Origin: Streptomyces radicis
Lineage (GTDB): Bacteria; Actinomycetota; Actinomycetes; Streptomycetales; Streptomycetaceae
Direction of reading: 5' to 3'
DNA: 64,000 nucleotides
Assembly (NCBI RefSeq): GCF_003626575.1
Contig: NZ_RBDY01000005.1
Location: forward strand, 62,001-126,000
Within the stretch, counting starts at the first letter, position 1, and the number at the start of each line of letters is the position of its first letter. This document shows, piece after piece, positions 1 through 6,384 of this stretch. A program made the translations under genes and the position numbers. The notes under the pieces are model-generated. The model worked only from the letters and a program-made list of their open reading frames with translations. It was not told the origin of the DNA and did no database searches.

Positions 1-227
1 CGGGGGCCCTGCCCGTCCGGGTCCTCGATCGCCGACCTCGCGTCGCGCTCCTCCTCGGGAACCCCGACCCGTTCGAGGAATTCGTCCCACGCGGCGAGCG
101 GATCGGCGCCCTCGGGCAGCTCGACGCCCGGCGGGGCGGGATGGACATAGCCGAGCGCGTCGCGCCAGAAGGAGGAAAGCGCCCCCGGGTCGTGGGCGTC
201 GAAGGTGACCTGGATGTGGCGGCTCAT
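1..227 (-). CDS. VOC (glyoxalase/bleomycin-resistance-like) family protein, 3' end outside the window
   Basis: The reverse strand from the ATG at 227 reads MSRHIQVTFDAHDPGALSSF and continues to the window edge. A short beta strand followed by 'FDAHDPGALSSFWRDALGY' is the usual N-terminal signature of vicinal-oxygen-chelate proteins, where the 'FWRDALGY' helix follows the first strand. About 75 residues are visible and the metal-binding half is missing, so no substrate can be assigned. A GGAG sequence lies just before the start. The gene is divergent from a WYL-domain regulator, and the 147-bp gap holds an inverted repeat, so local control by that regulator is plausible. This pairing is inference. 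Confidence 0.7.
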   Translation of the reverse strand, partial: MSRHIQVTFDAHDPGALSSFWRDALGYVHPAPPGVELPEGADPLAAWDEFLERVGVPEEERDARSAIEDPDGQGP

Positions 228-322
228 CGGAGTGCTCCGTTCGTCGTGGGGTGGGTGTGGGTGTAGAGGTCGCGCAGCAGGCACACCTCGGAGCGATCGT
301 TCATGCGGCCACCCTGGCAGGC

Positions 323-347
323 AAGGCGGACAGGAGCGGTCCGCTTT
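323..347. promoter_or_regulatory. Inverted repeat between VOC gene and WYL regulator, candidate operator
   Basis: GCGGAC (326-331) and GTCCGC (339-344) form a perfect 6-bp inverted repeat with a 7-base spacer. It extends to 9-bp arms (323-331 and 339-347) with one mismatch. It lies in the divergent intergenic region just before the regulator start, where a YafY/WYL-type dimer would be expected to bind. Binding is inferred only. Confidence 0.35.
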
Positions 348-374
348 CCACGCTTCTCTGGCAGGGTGAACGGC

Positions 375-1349
375 ATGGACGGGGCGGCGCGTGGTGACGA
401 TCTCGGGACGACGGAGCGGGTGCTCACCCTGCTCGGGCTGCTGCAACGGCGCCGGGTCTGGACCGGGCCCGAGCTGGCCGAACGCCTCGGGGTCACGCCG
501 CGCACCGTGCGGCGCGACGTCGAGCGGCTGCGCGCGCTCGGCTACCCGGTGCACGCCGCCCTGGGCGTCGGCGGCGGCTACCAGCTCGGCCCGGGGCGTG
601 ACCTGCCGCCGCTGCTCCTCGACGACGAGGAGGCGATCGCCACCGCGGTCTCGCTGCTGGCCGGGGCGGGGGGCGCGGTCGCGGGGGCGGGCGAGGCGGC
701 GCTGCGCGCGTTGACCAAGCTCGACCAGGTGCTGCCCACCCGGCTGCGGCACCAGGTGCGCGCGCTCTCCCACGCGGTGGACTTCTTCGAGGGGGGCCGC
801 GCGCCGGTCGACCCCGAGGTGGTCATGGCGCTGGCCAGGGCCTGCCGCGACGAGGTGGAGGTGGGGTTCGCCTACGCGTCCCCGGGGAGCGAGCCGCGAC
901 AGCGGCGGGTCGAGCCCTACCGCGTGGTCGCGTCGGCCCGGCGCTGGTACCTCTTCGCGCACGACCTCGACCGCGACGACTGGCGCAGCTTCCGGGTGGA
1001 CCGGATGAGCGAGGTGGCCGCCCGCACCTGGCACTTCCACCCGCGCCCCGCGCCCGACGCGGCGGCGTATGTGCAGGAGGGGGTGGCGAGCCGGGTCTAC
1101 GCGCACCAGGCGCGTTTCCTGGTGCGCGCGTCGGCCGAGACGGTGCGGCGGCAGATCCCGGCGACCGCGGCGGTCGTGCGGGCGCGCGGGGACGGCCTGT
1201 GCGAGCTGGTCAGCGGCTCCGACAGCCTGGACTTCGTCCTCATGCATGTGGTCCTGCTGGGGCACGACTTCGAGGTGCTCGACCCTCCTGAGCTGCGGGA
1301 GCGCTGTCGCGCGCTGGCGGAACGGCTGCTGGCGGCCGGGGGCTCGTGA
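375..1349 (+). CDS. HTH/WYL-domain transcriptional regulator (YafY family)
   Basis: About 324 residues from the ATG at 375; a GTG at 366 is an equally possible start. The N-terminus holds a DeoR/HTH_11-type winged helix (TTERVLTLLGLLQ, then an LAERLGVTPRTVRRDVERLR recognition region at roughly residues 13-55). The second half contains the WYL core, with 'RRVEPYRVVASARRWYLFAH' followed by a DDWRSFRVDRM segment. WYL proteins are cytoplasmic ligand-responsive regulators, often repressors, of neighbouring genes. The adjacent VOC gene is the obvious target. The last 110 bp overlap the 3' end of the convergent TetR gene. Family assignment is firm; the ligand is unknown. Confidence 0.9.
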   Translation: MDGAARGDDLGTTERVLTLLGLLQRRRVWTGPELAERLGVTPRTVRRDVERLRALGYPVHAALGVGGGYQLGPGRDLPPLLLDDEEAIATAVSLLAGAGGAVAGAGEAALRALTKLDQVLPTRLRHQVRALSHAVDFFEGGRAPVDPEVVMALARACRDEVEVGFAYASPGSEPRQRRVEPYRVVASARRWYLFAHDLDRDDWRSFRVDRMSEVAARTWHFHPRPAPDAAAYVQEGVASRVYAHQARFLVRASAETVRRQIPATAAVVRARGDGLCELVSGSDSLDFVLMHVVLLGHDFEVLDPPELRERCRALAERLLAAGGS

Positions 1350-1944
1350 GGCCCGCCATGACCAGGGCGACCAGGCGGTCGGCCCGCGCCCGCGCGTCCG
1401 TCGTGTGGTCGGTGTGGTCCGTGTGGTCCGTGTGGTCGGTAGGGCCCGTGTGCTCGGTGAGCCAGGCGATCGCGCTGGTGAGGGCCAGGATGTCGGGTGG
1501 CGGCACGTCGGTGCGGATCGCGGCGGCGTGGCGGGCGCGTTCGATCAGGGCCAGACCGGTTTCGGTCACCGCGTGGCAGGGCGCGTGCAGCGGCGATCGT
1601 TCGTCCCGGGTCGCGGCCAGCAGCGTCGCGGGCAGGCCAGGGTAGACCGTCGTCCTGCGGGTGAGCGACCGCAGCCAGGCGGCCAGGGCCTCGTGGGGCG
1701 ACTCCGAGCGGAGCAGGCTCTCGCCGCGCGCGACGAGCGCGTCGATCCGGTCGCGCAGCAGGGCCGCCAACAGGGCGTCGCGCGTGGGGAAATGGCGGTA
1801 CAGCGTCCCGGCGCTCACGCCCGCGCGGCGGGCGATCTCCCCCAACGAGGCCCCGGTGCCGCGTTCGCCGAAGACGGCGTGGGCGTTGGTCAGCAGCAGG
1901 TCGCGATTGCGGCGCGCATCGGAGCGCTGGGGTGGGCTCGACAC
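1240..1944 (-). CDS. TetR/AcrR family transcriptional regulator
   Basis: 234 residues from a GTG at 1944, preceded by GAGG. The first 50 residues carry the TetR helix-turn-helix: 'RNRDLLLTNAHAVFGERG', then GEIARRAGVSAGTLYRHFPTR, which is the typical 'vs.gtlYrHFpsre' recognition helix. The ligand domain has a four-fold TDH repeat (around residues 165-178) caused by a 9-bp tandem repeat. The C-terminal 35 residues are Pro/Ala/Arg-rich, and their codons overlap the WYL gene on the other strand. This suggests the original stop was lost and the frame extended. A small palindrome directly before the GTG suggests autoregulation. Target genes are not evident. Confidence 0.85.
   Translation of the reverse strand: MSSPPQRSDARRNRDLLLTNAHAVFGERGTGASLGEIARRAGVSAGTLYRHFPTRDALLAALLRDRIDALVARGESLLRSESPHEALAAWLRSLTRRTTVYPGLPATLLAATRDERSPLHAPCHAVTETGLALIERARHAAAIRTDVPPPDILALTSAIAWLTEHTGPTDHTDHTDHTDHTTDARARADRLVALVMAGLTSPRPPAAVPPARDSAPAAQEGRAPRSRAPAGPHA
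1403..1438. repeat. 9-bp tandem repeat, four copies, inside the TetR gene
   Basis: Four units of GTGTGGTC(G/C) lie at 1403-1411, 1412-1420, 1421-1429 and 1430-1438. Because the period is a multiple of three the reading frame is kept, producing a Thr-Asp-His repeat in the TetR protein. Slippage here would change length but not frame. Confidence 0.85.
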
Positions 1945-1948
1945 GCCT

Positions 1949-1961
1949 CAGGGTATCCCTG
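1949..1961. promoter_or_regulatory. Short palindrome before the TetR start, candidate operator
   Basis: CAGGGTATCCCTG is a perfect 5-3-5 inverted repeat ending five bases before the GTG start of the TetR gene. TetR proteins commonly autoregulate through palindromes at this position. The site is short for a TetR operator, so confidence is modest. Confidence 0.3.
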
Positions 1962-1979
1962 GCGGGGGTTTGGCGGGGG

Positions 1980-2414
1980 CCCTGCGGGCGGCTGTGGGGG
2001 CGGCTACGGGCTGGACGTCCTCCCGTTCGCCGTCCGCCGAGTGTCGGGTGTGGGGCGGTGCGGGTTACGGAGGGCACCTACGGGGGAGGGGGCGTCGGGT
2101 GACCGGCCGTCCCGGTAAACGGTCGGCCTCGTCGCTGGATTGGACCGTTCGCCGAACGGGCGCGGCCGCGTCCCTCGTTGGCGGCCGTTTTCCCGGTGGT
2201 CGGCTGAGGTGGCGCGCACCCTTCGGGCCTGCCCTGGCCGCCGCTCTCGTCGTTCACCGCGCGCACGTTGAGCTTATGGAGCGGGCCGGTCCGGGGCGGG
2301 GGCGCGCGTCGTTCAGCAGGCTCGCTGGGGCTTATGCCCCGCTTACGCGGGGACGGGGTCTCTCCTGAAACGGGGCACACTTTGTTCAACACAGAGTGTG
2401 TCGCGTGTCAGGAG
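1980..2414 (+). repeat. Dispersed intergenic repeat, copy A (full length, with terminal hairpin)
   Basis: This 435-bp stretch fills the gap between the TetR start (1944) and the stop of the sensor-domain gene (2428). It has long blocks of identity with two copies at 35611-36175. Shared blocks include CGGCTACGGGCTGGACGTCC, GGCACCTACGGGGGAGGGG, the region around CGTTCGCCGAACGGGCGCGG, GCGCACCCTTCGGGCCTGCC, GCGCACGTTGAGCT, and an end block containing TGTTCAACAC. The 3' end is a hairpin with 19-base arms (2362-2380 and 2396-2414). A second small hairpin, CCCCGC-TTAC-GCGGGG, lies at 2337-2352. Open frames across it are interrupted differently in the copies, so I read it as non-coding: a mobile miniature element or a structured RNA/terminator family. 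No transposase is present. Confidence 0.8.
2362..2414 (-). terminator. Terminal hairpin of repeat copy A, likely terminator for the sensor-domain gene
   Basis: Arms 2362-2380 and 2396-2414 pair over about 16 of 19 positions around a TTTGTTCAACACAGA loop. The hairpin starts 14 bp beyond the stop codon of the reverse-strand gene ending at 2428, where a rho-independent terminator would sit. There is no U-tract, which is common in actinomycetes. Confidence 0.45.
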
Positions 2415-2427
2415 CCCGTGGCCGTCC

Positions 2428-3123
2428 TCACTCCTCCGCCGCGAGCCGCGAGGCCGCGTGGGGGTTCGTCAGCAGGCCGCGCGCCATCGACGCGTTCAGC
2501 AGGAAGAGACCGCGCGTGACCAGCGGAGCGGTCAGCAGCGCGACCAGTCCGAGGCCCGTCGTGAAGGCGATGTTCGCGCTCTCCGACGAGATGTCGTACG
2601 TCAGGTCGAGCAGCCCGGTCTCCTCGTCCTCGGGGAGCGCCCACGACCACGTCACATAGAGCAGCATCCCGAGGCCGCCGAGGACCCAGGTCACCGTGAG
2701 GCAGAAGTTCACGATCCGCACCGGGAACGAGACGATCGCGTGCGCCAGATCCCGCCACGCCTGCGGCTCGGCCAGCGCGGCGATCATCCCCTTGACGCTC
2801 CTGTCGCCCCGCTCCCGGTAGACGTGCGGCGGAAGCGGGCGCCCGGTGACGGACTCCACGCGGCGGCGCTCGCCGCGCGCCAGGCCGCGCGCCGCCAGGA
2901 GCGTGCCGAGCAGGATCGGCACCCCGAGGTAGACGATCACGGTCGCGACGCCCGCCGCGAGGCCGAGGAAGCCGACCGTGAAGGACACGACGCCGATCGG
3001 CAGCGAGCTCACGAGATAGCCCAGCTCGCGGCCGAACCGGACGGCGGCGGACGGGGGTCGGGCCGCCGCCGGAGCGGGGGCGGCGGCGCGGGGGAAGGTG
3101 TCGGGGGAAGTCATCGGCGTCAT
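2428..3123 (-). CDS. Sensor domain-containing membrane protein (standalone putative sensor domain)
   Basis: 231 residues from the ATG at 3123, preceded by AGGGTGG; a second in-frame ATG lies at 3114. Four hydrophobic segments appear as two hairpins: residues about 35-75 (YLVSSLPIGVVSFTVGFLGL and following) and about 135-160 and 185-210. This matches the 'putative sensor' domain (PF13796) that normally precedes a histidine kinase in actinomycete two-component systems. Here it stands alone, with no kinase or response regulator adjacent. It presumably acts in the membrane, perhaps as an orphan partner of a kinase elsewhere. Divergent from the lasso peptide operon. Confidence 0.7.
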   Translation of the reverse strand: MTPMTSPDTFPRAAAPAPAAARPPSAAVRFGRELGYLVSSLPIGVVSFTVGFLGLAAGVATVIVYLGVPILLGTLLAARGLARGERRRVESVTGRPLPPHVYRERGDRSVKGMIAALAEPQAWRDLAHAIVSFPVRIVNFCLTVTWVLGGLGMLLYVTWSWALPEDEETGLLDLTYDISSESANIAFTTGLGLVALLTAPLVTRGLFLLNASMARGLLTNPHAASRLAAEE

Positions 3124-3430
3124 GGTTCCACCCTGTCGCGCCCGCCCACGCTCCCCCAGCCGCCTAGACCGCCGAGGGCGGGTGGAGTTAGCACCACCAG
3201 ACGCCGGGAGATCGCCCGTTGATGAGACATTCGCCCGAAGAGAGCGCCCAGGGCGCGCCGTTGACCGCGCGCCGCGGCGCACGCGCCGCGCACCCCCCGG
3301 GCCCCACCCACCACTGCCCTCTTCCCGCGCAACAGTTGGCGCATTGGCGCGCTTGTGTGGCCTCCGCCCCCCGCTTAACGTGACGGTGCGCGATCGATCA
3401 TCTCCGTGTCGCAATCAGGAGGTTGTTGCC
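3124..3430. other. Divergent intergenic region upstream of the lasso precursor
   Basis: 307 bp without a credible gene. It carries promoters in both directions in principle. On the plus strand, TTGTGT (3353-3358) and TTAACG (3375-3380) with a 16-bp spacer is the best but weak candidate for the lasso operon. A perfect AGGAGG ribosome binding site lies at 3417-3422, eight bases before the precursor GTG. GTGG-AGTTAGCA-CCAC around 3182-3197 is a small inverted repeat. No other structure is seen. Confidence 0.5.
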
Positions 3431-3577
3431 GTGAACGAGTCACAGGACGTCGAACAGGCGGAGCCCACCGAGGTGTACGAGACCCCGCTGATGGTGGAGG
3501 TCGGGGAGTTCAGCGCCGACACCCAGGCCCTCTACCAGTACACACGTCCCGAGGGCAACGGGCTGCGGTGGTACTGA
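3431..3577 (+). CDS. Lasso peptide precursor (A)
   Basis: 48 residues from a GTG with a strong AGGAGG site. The leader contains the complete recognition pattern for the lasso RRE protein, Y-x2-P-x-L-x3-G-x-F-x3-T, as Y16, P19, M21 (a conservative Leu change), G25, F27 and T31. Thr at the penultimate leader position places cleavage after residue 32. The predicted 16-residue core is ALYQYTRPEGNGLRWY. The only acidic residue at position 7-9 is Glu9, so a nine-residue Ala1-Glu9 macrolactam ring is expected, followed by Gly-Asn-Gly, Leu and Arg, with Trp15/Tyr16 as probable lower plugs. There are no cysteines, so class II. I do not recognise this core. The cyclase gene starts inside its last codons. 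Confidence 0.92.
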   Translation: MNESQDVEQAEPTEVYETPLMVEVGEFSADTQALYQYTRPEGNGLRWY

Positions 3578-5511
3578 GCGAGCCCTGCGGCGGGTGCTGG
3601 TTCGTGGTCCTCCCTGACCACGGGGCGGCGCCCGCCGCGCTCCGGGCGTTGCGCGGGCGCCACTGCCGGACCGTCCCCCACGCGTCGGGGCGGCCGTGGC
3701 TGGTCGGCTGCTGGAGCGACGAGCAGCTCGTCCTCGCCACCGCGGGCGAGACGCGCCTGGCCGTCACGGGCCCGTGCTCGCTCGGCCCTGAGGCGTTGAA
3801 CGCCAGGGCCGCGGCGGTCCGTTCGGCATCCGACGCGGAGGGCGCGGTCCGGGGCGCGGTGGGCCGTTTCCATGTGCTCGCCTCGCACGCGGGCGAGGTC
3901 TACGCGCGGGGCAGCGCCTCGGGCGCGCGGCGCCTGTACCGGGCGACCCTGGACGGGATGACCGTCGCGGCCGACCGGGCGCGCACGCTGGCCTGGCTCA
4001 TCGGCGCCGAGCCCGACCCCGCCCACCTGGCCGCGCGGCTCGCGGGCCCCAGCCTGCCCCACCCGCTCGACAGCGCGACCCCCTGGCGCGGCGTGCGCGA
4101 GGTGCCCGCGGGGGACGCCCTGACGATCGACCGGCGGGGCGGGGCGGCCACCACCGCGTGGTGGAGCCCGCCACCGGGCGAACTCCCCCTCGCCGAGGGC
4201 GCGTCGGCCGTCCACGACGCGCTGCGCGCCGCGGTGGCGCTGCGCGTCGATCCGGGCCGGACCCTGGCCGCCGACCTCTCCGGCGGCCTCGACTCCACCT
4301 CGCTGTGCTTCCTCGCCGCCGCCGAGGGCGCCGAGCTTGCCACGGCCACGCTGCACTGGTCCGACCCGGCCAACGAGGACCCCCGCTACGCCGAACGCGC
4401 CGCCGCCGCGCTGGCCAGGCGCACCCGGATCGCGCGGCTGGTGTTCGAGCCGCGCGACCTGCCGCCGCTGTTCGCCGGGGCCGACGAGCCCGACGACCCG
4501 GACGACGAGCCGTCGACGGCGCTGCGGGACCGCGTTCAACAGCGGCTCATCGGCGAGGCGTTGCGCGCCAAGGGCGCCACGCTGCGGCTCACGGGCCTCG
4601 GCGGCGACCATGCCGCGACGCCGCCCGCCTCGTACCTGCACGCGCTGCTGCGCCGCCGCCCCGTCGCCGCGCTGCGCCGGACCGCGGCCCACCGGGCGCG
4701 CCAGCGCTGGTCGTTGGCGGACAGCGCGCGCATGCTGCTCGCCCGAGGCTCCTACGCCCGGTGGCTCGCGGGCGCGTCGCGCGTGCTGCGCGCGGGCGAG
4801 CCCGCCCCCGCGCCCCTGACCGAGCCCCCGGGCTGGGGCATGCGCCCCCGGCTCCCGGCCTGGGCGAACGACCGCGCCACCACGTTGTTCTGCGACCTGA
4901 TGGACGCCGCGGCCGAGAACGCCGAGCCGCTGGCCGCCGAACGCCACCTGCACGGCTGGATCCGCCAGCTGCGGCAGGGCGGCCGCACCGCCGCGCGGCT
5001 CGCCCACCGAACCGCCGCATGGGGCCTGCCCCTCGACGCCCCGTTCTGCGACGACGCCGTGCTCGACGCCTGCCTCGCCCTGCGCCCCGACGAGGTCTGC
5101 ACCCCCTGGTCCTACAAGCCGCTGCTGACCGAGGCGATGCGCGGCGTGCTGCCCGACGCGATCCGGGCGCGGACGACGAAGGACCACTGCGAGCCGGAGT
5201 GGTTCGCGGGACTGCGGGCCGGGCGGGCGGTGTTCGCCGGGTGGGCCGAGGACTCGCGCCTGGCCGCCGCCGGGCTCGTGGACCAACGGGCCCTGCACCG
5301 CGCGGTGTCGAGCCCCGATCTGCTCTCGGCGGGGGCGGCGGAGCTGGAGGAGACCCTCGGGGTCGAGTCCTGGCTGCGCGACATCGAGGCGCACCCCGTA
5401 CCCGCCCACCTTCGACACCACGTTCGACACCACGTTCGACGAGGCGTTCGACACGACGAGGAGAAGGACGTTGCCGGACAAGCCCCCCAGACCCCTGAAG
5501 CTGCGCGCTGA
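3568..5511 (+). CDS. Lasso peptide cyclase, asparagine synthetase-like (C)
   Basis: About 647 residues from GTG 3568, overlapping the precursor stop by 10 bases, which implies translational coupling. The N-terminus (CWFVVLPDHGAA) resembles lasso cyclases rather than true glutamine-hydrolysing asparagine synthetases, and no catalytic Cys2 is present. The ATP-pyrophosphatase loop SGGLDS lies at about residues 238-243. It is followed by a conserved adenylation and C-terminal core with 'LTGLGGDHA' and 'PLDAPFCDDAVLDACLALRP'. The enzyme is expected to adenylate Glu9 of the core and close the isopeptide bond to Ala1. The last 20 codons include an imperfect 12-bp repeat giving RHHVRHHVRRGVRHD, partly overlapping the next gene. 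Confidence 0.93.
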   Translation: MVLSEPCGGCWFVVLPDHGAAPAALRALRGRHCRTVPHASGRPWLVGCWSDEQLVLATAGETRLAVTGPCSLGPEALNARAAAVRSASDAEGAVRGAVGRFHVLASHAGEVYARGSASGARRLYRATLDGMTVAADRARTLAWLIGAEPDPAHLAARLAGPSLPHPLDSATPWRGVREVPAGDALTIDRRGGAATTAWWSPPPGELPLAEGASAVHDALRAAVALRVDPGRTLAADLSGGLDSTSLCFLAAAEGAELATATLHWSDPANEDPRYAERAAAALARRTRIARLVFEPRDLPPLFAGADEPDDPDDEPSTALRDRVQQRLIGEALRAKGATLRLTGLGGDHAATPPASYLHALLRRRPVAALRRTAAHRARQRWSLADSARMLLARGSYARWLAGASRVLRAGEPAPAPLTEPPGWGMRPRLPAWANDRATTLFCDLMDAAAENAEPLAAERHLHGWIRQLRQGGRTAARLAHRTAAWGLPLDAPFCDDAVLDACLALRPDEVCTPWSYKPLLTEAMRGVLPDAIRARTTKDHCEPEWFAGLRAGRAVFAGWAEDSRLAAAGLVDQRALHRAVSSPDLLSAGAAELEETLGVESWLRDIEAHPVPAHLRHHVRHHVRRGVRHDEEKDVAGQAPQTPEAAR

Positions 5512-5749
5512 CGTCACCGCCGCCGACACCGAGGGGGCGACGGTCCTGCTCGACGGGCGCAGCGGGCGCTACTACCAGCTCAACGCCACCGGCGCGCTCG
5601 TCCTGCGCGACCTCCTCGCGGGCGCCGCGCCCGGGGAGATCGCGGGGCGCCTGGCCGCCACCCGCCCGGTCACGACCGAACGCGCCCGCGCCGACGTGGC
5701 CGCGCTCCTCGACCACCTCACCCGCGCCGGGCTCGTGGTGCCCGCGTGA
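5471..5749 (+). CDS. Lasso peptide RRE / PqqD-like protein (B1)
   Basis: 92 residues from a TTG at 5471 with AGGAGAAGG just upstream; the start overlaps the cyclase by 41 bp. The protein is a PqqD-like winged helix: 'GATVLLDGRSGRYYQLNATG' gives the three-stranded sheet, and the DLLAGAAPGEIAGRLA and RADVAALLDHLTRAGLV segments give the helices. In lasso systems this RiPP recognition element binds the leader at the Tyr/Pro motif seen in the precursor and delivers it to the B2 peptidase. Its stop and the B2 start share GTGA. Confidence 0.93.
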   Translation: MPDKPPRPLKLRADVTAADTEGATVLLDGRSGRYYQLNATGALVLRDLLAGAAPGEIAGRLAATRPVTTERARADVAALLDHLTRAGLVVPA

Positions 5750-6159
5750 GCCAGGTGCTGCCCTCGTCCGCCGCAAGGCCGCCGCTGCGCCGCCGCGTCG
5801 CCGCGCACGCGGCGGTGGCCGTCGCGCGGCTGCTCGCGCATCTCTCCCCCGCGCGCCTGACGTCGCTGCTGCGCGTGGCGCGCCGGGGCGCCGCGCCCGC
5901 GAGCCATGAGCAGGCGCTGGCCGCGCGCCGGGACGTCACCGGCACCAGTACGTTCTGCTCGGGCCGTTACTGCCTGCAACGCTCCCTCGCGACCGCCCTG
6001 CTCTGCCGCTTGCGCGGCACGTGGCCGACGTGGTGCACGGGTGTGCGCACGCCGCCGTTCGCGGCGCACGCGTGGGTCGAGGCGGAGGGCCGCCCGGTGG
6101 GCGAACCCCCGGAGATCACGGCGTTCACGCGCTTGCTGACCGTGCCTCCGGCGCGATGA
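5746..6159 (+). CDS. Lasso peptide leader peptidase, transglutaminase-like (B2)
   Basis: 137 residues from the GTG at 5746, which overlaps the B1 stop as GTGA. The C-terminal half has the B2 fold signature: 'YCLQRSLATALLCRLRG' carries the catalytic Cys76, and 'GVRTPPFAAHAWVEAEG' carries His108. An acidic residue soon after (Glu114 or Glu120) is the likely third member of the triad. It should cleave the leader after residue 32 of the precursor. It is the last gene of the operon: no ABC exporter (D), tailoring enzyme or lasso-specific regulator follows. A hairpin 40 bp downstream likely ends the transcript. Confidence 0.93.
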   Translation: MSQVLPSSAARPPLRRRVAAHAAVAVARLLAHLSPARLTSLLRVARRGAAPASHEQALAARRDVTGTSTFCSGRYCLQRSLATALLCRLRGTWPTWCTGVRTPPFAAHAWVEAEGRPVGEPPEITAFTRLLTVPPAR

Positions 6160-6198
6160 GCGGAACCCTCCGGGGAGCCGGGGTGCCGTGGTGCGGTC

Positions 6199-6223
6199 CG
6201 GCCTCCGGCCGGGAGGCCGTTTC
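6199..6223 (+). terminator. Hairpin terminator after the lasso operon
   Basis: CGGCCTCC (6199-6206) pairs perfectly with GGAGGCCG (6212-6219) around a five-base loop, followed by TTT. Located 40 bp after the B2 stop and before the promoter of the next operon. Confidence 0.6.
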
Positions 6224-6285
6224 CCCACCCACCCACCCTTTTCCGCCTCCGGCGGGGGAACCAACACCCGTGGGTGCGAGGGATC

Positions 6286-6352
6286 TTGACACCTGTCGGG
6301 GTCGCCCCTATGTTCCTCCGCACACCCTTTGAATCGTTTCACGAAACGTTTC
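6286..6352 (+). promoter_or_regulatory. Sigma-70-type promoter with two LacI-type boxes for the sugar ABC operon
   Basis: TTGACA (6286-6291) and TATGTT (6309-6314) are separated by exactly 17 bp, an unusually good housekeeping promoter for this GC content. Just downstream of the expected start lie GAATCGTTTC (6331-6340) and the perfect palindrome GAAACGTTTC (6343-6352). Both have the central CG typical of LacI-family operators. Sites at +10 to +30 imply repression. The cognate LacI gene is not adjacent. The ribosome binding site AAGGAGAG (6373-6380) follows. Confidence 0.7.
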
Positions 6353-6384
6353 ACGTCAGGTCACGGAACACCAAGGAGAGCCCC

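Noticed and set aside
1097..2077. Long overlapping open frames in other frames, common throughout the window
   Set aside because: In DNA this GC-rich, stop codons are rare in all frames. These lack domain signatures and lie opposite or across well-supported genes.
2004..2392. Open frames inside repeat copy A (71-104 residues) as genes
   Set aside because: The equivalent frames in copies B and C are broken by stops or indels at different points, and substitutions show no codon pattern.
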